Assembly: GCF_007993935.1 (NCBI RefSeq)
Contig: NZ_VITY01000016.1
Coordinates: forward strand, 147,620 to 211,619
Direction: 5' to 3'
DNA: 64,000 nucleotides
DNA from: Bradyrhizobium macuxiense
GTDB lineage: Bacteria > Pseudomonadota > Alphaproteobacteria > Rhizobiales > Xanthobacteraceae
This document shows, piece after piece, positions 58,382-64,000 of this stretch. Each line of letters starts with the position of its first letter. Position 1 is the first letter of the stretch. The notes beneath the pieces were generated by a model. It ran no database searches, was not told the DNA's origin, and saw only the letters and a program-made list of their open reading frames with translations. A program made the position numbers and the translations under genes.

Positions 58382-59242
58382 ATGCCAATCGACTATCCCG
58401 CAGTACTAAATCTCAAGACCGAAGCCGCTCCCTATTCGTGGAGCGATCGCGAGGTGATGCTTTACGCGCTTGGTATCGGCATGGGATCCGATTCCCTGAA
58501 CGATAAAGAGCTGCAGTTTGTCAACGAGGCATTTGCAACACCCAAGCCCCTGAAGGTCGTTCCGACCTTTGCTTCGGTCTGCGTCTGGGGGGCGCGACCC
58601 GGAATCATCAACCTCAACCGCGCCATGGTCCTTGATGGCGAGCGCGACATCACATTTCACAAGTCTATCCCTGTCGCGGCCAGCGTTACCGCGGATGCGC
58701 GCGTGCGCGGCGTGTACGACAAGGGCAGGGAGAAAGGCGCTATCATTCAGAACGAAGTCGTCGCTAAAGATGGCGACGGTGAGAAGATCGTCACGATCGT
58801 TTCTTCAGTCTTTGCTAGGGGCGACGGCGGCTTTGGCGGGCCATCGGAGGGAATGCCCGAGCCGCACCAATTACCCCGCCGAGTGCCGGACAAATCAGTT
58901 GATATCCAGATCCGGCCTGACCAAGCGTTGATCTATCGTCTGTCGGGTGATCGAAATCCCTTGCATAGCGATCCGGAATTCGCGCATCGGGCCGGTTTTC
59001 CAAAGCCCATTCTCCATGGCATGTGCACGTACGGACTGACCTGCAGGGCCGTGTTGCAGACGTATGCCGACTACGACCCCTCTGCCTTCCGTCGTCATCG
59101 CGTTCGCTTTTCTGCGCCGGTGTTCCCGGGTGAGATCATTACAGTTGACCTCTGGAAAGATGGCAATTCGATTTCGTTCGAAGCGCACGTTAGAGAGCGC
59201 CAAGTTGCCGTCGCCAAGTATGGGCAAACGCTGCTTGGCTGA
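58382..59242 (+). CDS. MaoC-type 2-enoyl-CoA hydratase
   Basis: The 286-residue product has the two-hotdog layout of eukaryotic-type hydratase 2. The second half carries the active site SGDRNPLHSDP (Asp and His catalytic pair) followed by GFPKPILHGMCTYG. It hydrates trans-2-enoyl-CoA to (R)-3-hydroxyacyl-CoA, as in side-chain degradation of steroids or fatty acids. The N-terminal hotdog lacks the His-Asp pair, as usual. No other beta-oxidation genes surround it, so its substrate is unknown. It is followed by a gene-poor stretch. Confidence 0.85.
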   Translation: MPIDYPAVLNLKTEAAPYSWSDREVMLYALGIGMGSDSLNDKELQFVNEAFATPKPLKVVPTFASVCVWGARPGIINLNRAMVLDGERDITFHKSIPVAASVTADARVRGVYDKGREKGAIIQNEVVAKDGDGEKIVTIVSSVFARGDGGFGGPSEGMPEPHQLPRRVPDKSVDIQIRPDQALIYRLSGDRNPLHSDPEFAHRAGFPKPILHGMCTYGLTCRAVLQTYADYDPSAFRRHRVRFSAPVFPGEIITVDLWKDGNSISFEAHVRERQVAVAKYGQTLLG

Positions 59243-60245
59243 ATTTTCGTGACGCGCTTCGCCCCCAAAAAAGACACGCGGCAAAAGACCCTTTGCCTAG
59301 GTGGTATGGAACCCTCATGCAAGAACGCCGAACTTGATCAGGAGATTCGCGCAAGATCGCGCGCTCGGGCTTGCTCTGTCCTGCTCGGTACCATCTCCTA
59401 TGCGCAGTTGCAATGCGTCTGCGCAACCCATTCCTCTTATCGGAAAGCCAAGCCGATTGTAGTGGCCTCGCTGCGGGGCGTACAGGGCCATTGGGTTCAA
59501 TCAGCGTATAGTTCTTGCTGGTCAGCCCGCCCCGTGACCGTCCCATGGATCTGCCTCCTGTTCGAGGTGATGCGCGGTCCGCACTGATGCTGGAGGATAA
59601 TCGAGGTTATCGATCATCTGGACAGCCGCATCACGAGCACCAGCGGATGCATCTAGCCTCAAGCTAGAGCCGGATAGATTGGCGCAGACCGCTACATCCT
59701 TTTGTCGACTCCTCCTGCAATGCGCGCGTGGTCCATAGATCGGCGTCAAGACTGTTTTCCAGCTGGATGTCGTCGACCTCCATGGGATGAGATCAGCCCA
59801 CCAGGAAAGGTAGGTGCAGTGGCAATAGAGACATGAAACACTAGCCACCAAAGAACAGGAGGCAACCTGAGGCAACCTAGAGGAGGCAACCTGTGAACGG
59901 GAGGCAATATGGAGCAAGCCATAACGATCGATCATGAGCGAGCGAGAGGCGTCACCTTGAAGCCCGATTAAAGGTACAAGGAGGGGTTCAGTTATCCGGA
60001 ATGTTGGTTCCGTTTTCTGGTCCTCTTACTGGTATTGCAGGCAACTGCTCCTACTCAGTGCGCGATCACGTAATCTGAATGCAGTTTCTGAGGTCAATCA
60101 TCGCTGCGAAATTCGAGAAGACGCTTAGGCGACACACAATAGCCGAATTGCATGTTGGTCAGATCGGTTACCAACGCCACGAATGCCTTTGGTGTCACAG
60201 CTGAATAGCTTTGTCGGGTGCAAAAGCAAGTTGGAGAATGCGACC
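59243..60245. other. 1 kb without a recognisable gene
   Basis: Includes a short run of repeated GAGGCAACCT-type units at 59860-59910. Otherwise featureless. Confidence 0.4.
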
Positions 60246-61178
60246 ATGAGTGAAATGGCTTTGATCAATAACGTCATTCCGCGTACCGATGTCGTCAAAC
60301 GCGCGGGGCGCATCGGCGCTGAAATCCTGAATATCAAGCTGTCGGGCGATTTGCCGGACCAGACCATCGCTGCGATCAATGCCCTGATGCTTGAGTACAA
60401 GGTCATCTTCTTCCGTGAGCAGGGGCATCTCGACGACGCAGAACAAGAGCGCTTTGCTCGTCGCTTGGGGAAGCCTGTGCCGCCTCTTCCGACGGTGGGT
60501 GCTATCAAGGGAACGATTTCGGTAGTTGAGATAGATTCGGTGCGCGGAGGTCTCCGGACTGACTGTTGGCATATCGATATGGCCTACATGGATGCCTATC
60601 CCAAGATTATGGTGCTGCGAGGCGTTGTGATCCCACCAACCGGCGGCGACACGGTGTGGTCAAACACCGCGGCCGCATATCTCGACTTGCCACCGCCGCT
60701 GCAGCGACTTGCCGACGACCTCTGGGTTGTTCACAACAACGCGTTCGATTTCGCCATATTTGCCCGCCCTACCGAAGCCGATAAGAAGCTTTATGAGAAG
60801 ATCCTTACAAGAGCGAGGTTCGAGACCGAGCATCCCCTCGTACGTGTCCACCCCGAGACCGGCGAGCGCACGCTGGTGCTCGGCATGTATACGAAACGCT
60901 TCGTTGACGTGCCGAAATATGACGGCCAGAGGCTATTCGATCTATTCGAGTCTCATATTACTGCGCCGGAAAACACTCTGCGCTGGAACTGGAAGCAGGG
61001 CGATGTCGCCATCTGGGACAACCGAGCCACAATGCATTACGCGGCCAAGGATTACGGGGACCAGCCTCGCCTCGTCTATCGCGCAGCCATCGATGGCGAG
61101 GTGCCCGTCAGCATCGACGGCCGGCGCAGTGTAGCACGTGTCAAGGTCATCGAGCCGCCGCCCGCGAACGTCGTCTAG
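60246..61178 (+). CDS. TauD/TfdA-family 2-oxoglutarate dioxygenase
   Basis: A 310-residue Fe(II)/2-oxoglutarate dioxygenase. The facial triad is visible as HIDMAY (His-x-Asp) and, near the end, NRATMHYAAKD, with the 2-oxoglutarate-binding Arg in PRLVYRAAI. Between them lies the conserved PPTGGDTVWSN. This matches taurine/alkylsulfonate or related oxygenases, but the substrate is not determined. The start at 60246 (MSEMALINNV) has GGAG upstream; the frame opens earlier without support. It may be an accessory sulfur-scavenging or aromatic-catabolism gene. Confidence 0.85.
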   Translation: MSEMALINNVIPRTDVVKRAGRIGAEILNIKLSGDLPDQTIAAINALMLEYKVIFFREQGHLDDAEQERFARRLGKPVPPLPTVGAIKGTISVVEIDSVRGGLRTDCWHIDMAYMDAYPKIMVLRGVVIPPTGGDTVWSNTAAAYLDLPPPLQRLADDLWVVHNNAFDFAIFARPTEADKKLYEKILTRARFETEHPLVRVHPETGERTLVLGMYTKRFVDVPKYDGQRLFDLFESHITAPENTLRWNWKQGDVAIWDNRATMHYAAKDYGDQPRLVYRAAIDGEVPVSIDGRRSVARVKVIEPPPANVV

Positions 61179-61189
61179 CGCGTTCGCAA

Positions 61190-62233
61190 ATTTCACGGAG
61201 ATCCAGCGGATGCGGACTCTTGTGCGCGTTCGCTGCTTGCGGTATCGGCAGGTCAGACTGACACGCGCGGCTAGGCGAAGGAGTTTCTTCGTTGAGGCGG
61301 ATCTCCTTCACCAAACCACAAGCTGGGTTTCTGATCAATTGCTCTGCGCGATGCGCATCATCAATATGCCAGGCTTGGCGCAGCGCTCTGCGAACCGGTG
61401 CATGCAGATGCTTCGGCAGGTGTTCGATGATGTAGCGTGCCTTGTGAATTTGACAGCGTCGGATCGGCGCGTGTGGCCCAAAGCTCCGGCGGATCGTCTT
61501 CGTCAGCGCCTTCGCTCCGCCAACGATGAAGACACGACTGCCTCCTGGATTGAGGCCTCGGCCGATCAGGTTGTTGGGCGGTCGCTTGCACAGTCGCAGC
61601 GTTCTCCGTCACGCCTTCCACGACAGCCAGTTGGTGCTTGCGTCCCTCGCTATCGATCACCACCGCGGCGACCAGCGTCAGTTCTTCGCGGATGTGCAGC
61701 CCGTCGGTCTGGATGGCGAGCAGACCGAGTTGCGACCGATCGGACGGCATCCATTCAGCCATCCGCGCAGCCGACAACTCGACGAACGCGACACCGCCGA
61801 TTTGGATCGGCTGTCGCCAAGTGCCACCGGCACATCGCCCTCAGGCAGGCGAATGGCGCGGCAAAAACTTGCGGGTCCAGACGTTCAGCAGCATCAGGTT
61901 CGTCGCCCACTTGCCGAGCTCCGATCGGGCGGCCTCCCAGATCGGCAATGCGAGCACACCGTCGCGTCCGCGCATACGCGGTCGCCGGACCGGGACCATC
62001 CCGCCGTGGAAAGCCAAGCGGCCCATCGTTCCGTCCCACGTTGGCCGTCTCGTTCCTTCAACCGCCCGTGGCGCAGTCCACAGAGCTGCTCGACGTCCTC
62101 TTCCATCATCCCCGCCAGCGTGCGATGCCCGCCGTCAGGCAGAAATGGTCGAAGCTTTCCCCGACTGAGTTTGCGGGGGCGCTTCCACCATCGCGGTCGC
62201 GTTCGGCTTCGATGTCGTGATAGTCTTCTTCAT
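61190..62233 (-). pseudogene. IS256-family transposase remnant
   Basis: Fragments in several minus-strand frames assemble into an IS256-family mutator transposase: EEDVEQLCGLRHGRL, ATNLMLLNVWTRKF, LSAARMAEWMPSDRSQLGLL, then QTDGLHIREELTLVAAVV, GVTENAATV. The segments are separated by multiple frameshifts, so it is dead. Confidence 0.8.
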
Positions 62234-62705
62234 GGCGTCGTTTCCTCCGCGGATTCGACACTTGGAGCTTGCAGGCTCGACCCGTGCAACCGCGCTCCTC
62301 CTATCTCAACATCGGTGGGACACTCCAGCCCTCGGTCAACTACCAGTGTTAGCGATTGATCTACATGAGAAACATGCCAAGTATCGGTTGAATAGCTTCA
62401 CTAGCGAAGAGTTTGGCATGCAACATCAACCAGAATCTGTGCTCTCCAACAGTGCTGATCGACGCGCTGACTGGTCGCCTACAGTACTGCCGTGCTTTCA
62501 GATATGCTGGAGCCGCGACCTTTCCTTCCTCGCTGGAACGCCGGCGCGATCACTGAGCGCGCAGCTTTCGAGGACTCTAGGGGCGGCGACCCCGCGGCAG
62601 GGTTATCAGACAATCAGCATCTTCGACGTCACCTCGCCGGCAGGTTTAGCCGCTCGCACATTTTGAGCAGCCCCGTGGACAAATGACCAGACTACGGAGG
62701 CAGGC
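62234..62705. other. No supported gene
   Basis: Spacer between the IS remnant and the methyltransferase gene. Confidence 0.4.
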
Positions 62706-63482
62706 ATGATCGTAGCGAGTGAACTGTATCGTGGCGCGGCGCCCTACTACGCACGGCACGTGAAACCTTATTCAGAAGACATTTTCCGATCATTGTTTCG
62801 GGTTTGTAGGCTTGCCAGCAGCAGTCGTGCCCTCGATCTTGGTGCCGGCACAGGGCTGATCGGAATTCGCCTGGCGCACTCGATAGCGCACGTGGCTTCA
62901 GTCGATCCAAGCGACGAGATGCTCCAGGAAGCCAAACGAATCGCGAAGGCCGCAGGAGTGAGGAATATAGAATTTATAGTGTCGAGGTCGGAAGACCTAA
63001 ACGAATCAATGTCGTCATTTGATATCGCAACGATTGCGTGCTCTTTCCCTCACATGGATCGAGAGACGGTGTTGGCAAAGCTAGCCCAAATGCTCAAGCC
63101 GGATGGTTGCGTAGCGATCATCAACCGGGAGCGGGATGGCTCTGAACCTGGAGAATGGCGCACTGCGATGTTGAGCGACATCAAAGAGTTCTGGGGAGGA
63201 ACCTTGCCGGCAGGTCCTGGAACCGTTCGACCTGACCGGGACGTTCTTCGCGCTTCCGATTTCAGTGAAATCACAGAGCTTCGTCACTATTACGAGCATC
63301 ACTGGAATATTGATGACCTTCTTGGCTATCTGCACTCAATATCCTTGGGTGCGCCAGGTGTTCTCGGGACCCGTCGTGACGAGTTCACGACGCGTATCCG
63401 TCGGTTGTTACTGACCTATTCGGCAACTGGTCCCTTCACGGAACGAGGCCACGTCACCACGTTGCTCGGATATAGACCATAG
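62706..63482 (+). CDS. SAM-dependent class I methyltransferase
   Basis: A 258-residue methyltransferase. Motif I is RALDLGAGTGLIGIRLA, with Gly-rich loop (DLGAGTG). The acidic end of the second strand is SVDPSDEML, and FDIATIACSFPHMD stands at the motif IV region. The rest is a helical cap typical of small-molecule methyltransferases (UbiE/type 11). The substrate is not known. It lies between IS wreckage and the end of the window and is probably cargo. Confidence 0.8.
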   Translation: MIVASELYRGAAPYYARHVKPYSEDIFRSLFRVCRLASSSRALDLGAGTGLIGIRLAHSIAHVASVDPSDEMLQEAKRIAKAAGVRNIEFIVSRSEDLNESMSSFDIATIACSFPHMDRETVLAKLAQMLKPDGCVAIINRERDGSEPGEWRTAMLSDIKEFWGGTLPAGPGTVRPDRDVLRASDFSEITELRHYYEHHWNIDDLLGYLHSISLGAPGVLGTRRDEFTTRIRRLLLTYSATGPFTERGHVTTLLGYRP

Positions 63483-63679
63483 TTCTCAGTTGTCATCGAG
63501 AATGACCTAACACTGTTCGGCGACTTTCGCCGCCGATCACCGCTGCTGGAGCATTTTCCGATCACGTTGCGTCGTAACCGGCTGCGACGAGATAATTTTT
63601 GACATTCCTCAGGTGAGAAGTGTTTGAGAGAGCGCTGGCGATTGCTTGCCAGAGATCGGGTATGGTGCGCGCTGCCGCG
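63483..63679. other. No recognised gene
   Basis: Spacer. Confidence 0.4.
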
Positions 63680-63836
63680 GCGCGCAACAGCGCCTTCAAC
63701 TCAGCTACAATGCCGCGCGCTGCATAGGCCCGGCCATCGGCGGCATCATGGTTGCGACCGCGGGCGCGGTGGCTACGTTCGCGCTCTCACGCTGCTCGCC
63801 TTCACTAAGCAGTCGTCCGTGAAGAATGCGGATTGA
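63680..63836 (+). pseudogene. MFS transporter fragment
   Basis: In a shifted frame the stretch reads SYNAARCIGPAIGGIMVATA then GAVATFALS, the helix and loop typical of a major facilitator efflux protein (e.g. NSARAIGPAIGGLIVAAAG). Only this segment is seen; the rest is lost. Confidence 0.5.
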
Positions 63837-64000
63837 CCTGAAAAATAAGAAAAAATGGTCTTGAGAAAGTATTCGATTTTGCAGGAAAGCGGTGTGTGGG
63901 ACCTGGCTTTCCTGCGTTTTGGGATTTCGTTTTTGGGCGGTTCGTGATTCCCTGACGGCGTCGTCGACATTGGGGAATGCGATGAGCAAACCGCGGGATG
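63837..64000. other. Window end, no gene called
   Basis: Nothing recognised in the last 160 bases. Confidence 0.4.

Overview
The window looks like part of the symbiosis island of a nodulating Bradyrhizobium. It carries nifH, nifQ, nifV and nifW, then fixBCX. NifA-type upstream sites (TGT-N10-ACA) and -24/-12 sigma-54 promoters can be read directly. A FixK-type box, a tts-box-like site with a type III effector candidate, a degraded SKWP-repeat effector, decayed IS elements and a conjugation-gene remnant all fit a mosaic accessory island. No tRNA, rRNA, CRISPR array or replication origin was seen.

Region 1 (about 0.7-13 kb) is the nitrogen-fixation block. It holds a FixK-boxed ompW, a divergent sigma-54 pair (a degenerate receiver protein plus an ArsC-like nitrogenase-associated protein on one side, nifH on the other), nifQ, nifV with its own NifA site and promoter, and nifW. 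A further sigma-54 promoter precedes a 35-codon ORF, a fixA remnant and fixBCX. A sigma-54-driven ahpC-ahpD peroxide-defence operon closes the block.

Region 2 (13.4-25.6 kb) is a defence cassette. It has a four-gene Wadjet (JetABCD) operon of the DUF2397/DUF2398 kind with 4-bp overlaps throughout, then a convergent-side ietA-ietS pair (AAA+ ATPase and subtilisin-like protease). ietS is split by one +1 frameshift. Both systems are known or suspected to act against plasmids.

Region 3 (26-33.6 kb) is a vitamin-B12-independence module. metE and nrdAB are divergent and each has its own cobalamin riboswitch. The NrdB has Phe where class Ia enzymes carry the radical Tyr, as in class Ic (Mn/Fe) enzymes.

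Region 4 (33.6-64 kb) is gene-poor and worn. It contains duplicated blocks (ispZ plus a 46-codon gene, and an nrdA fragment), a NopP-like effector, a trbB remnant, modC with a deleted modA, dctA, virK, a pair of ParA-like ATPases, the SKWP-repeat effector, and cargo genes (MaoC hydratase, TauD-type dioxygenase, methyltransferase) between IS5 and IS256 wrecks. Four copies of one promoter-like element, TTGAA(G/T)-N19-TA(C/G)A(T/C/A)T with a dyad in an overlong 19-bp spacer, occur here. They suggest an uncharacterised MerR-type regulon.
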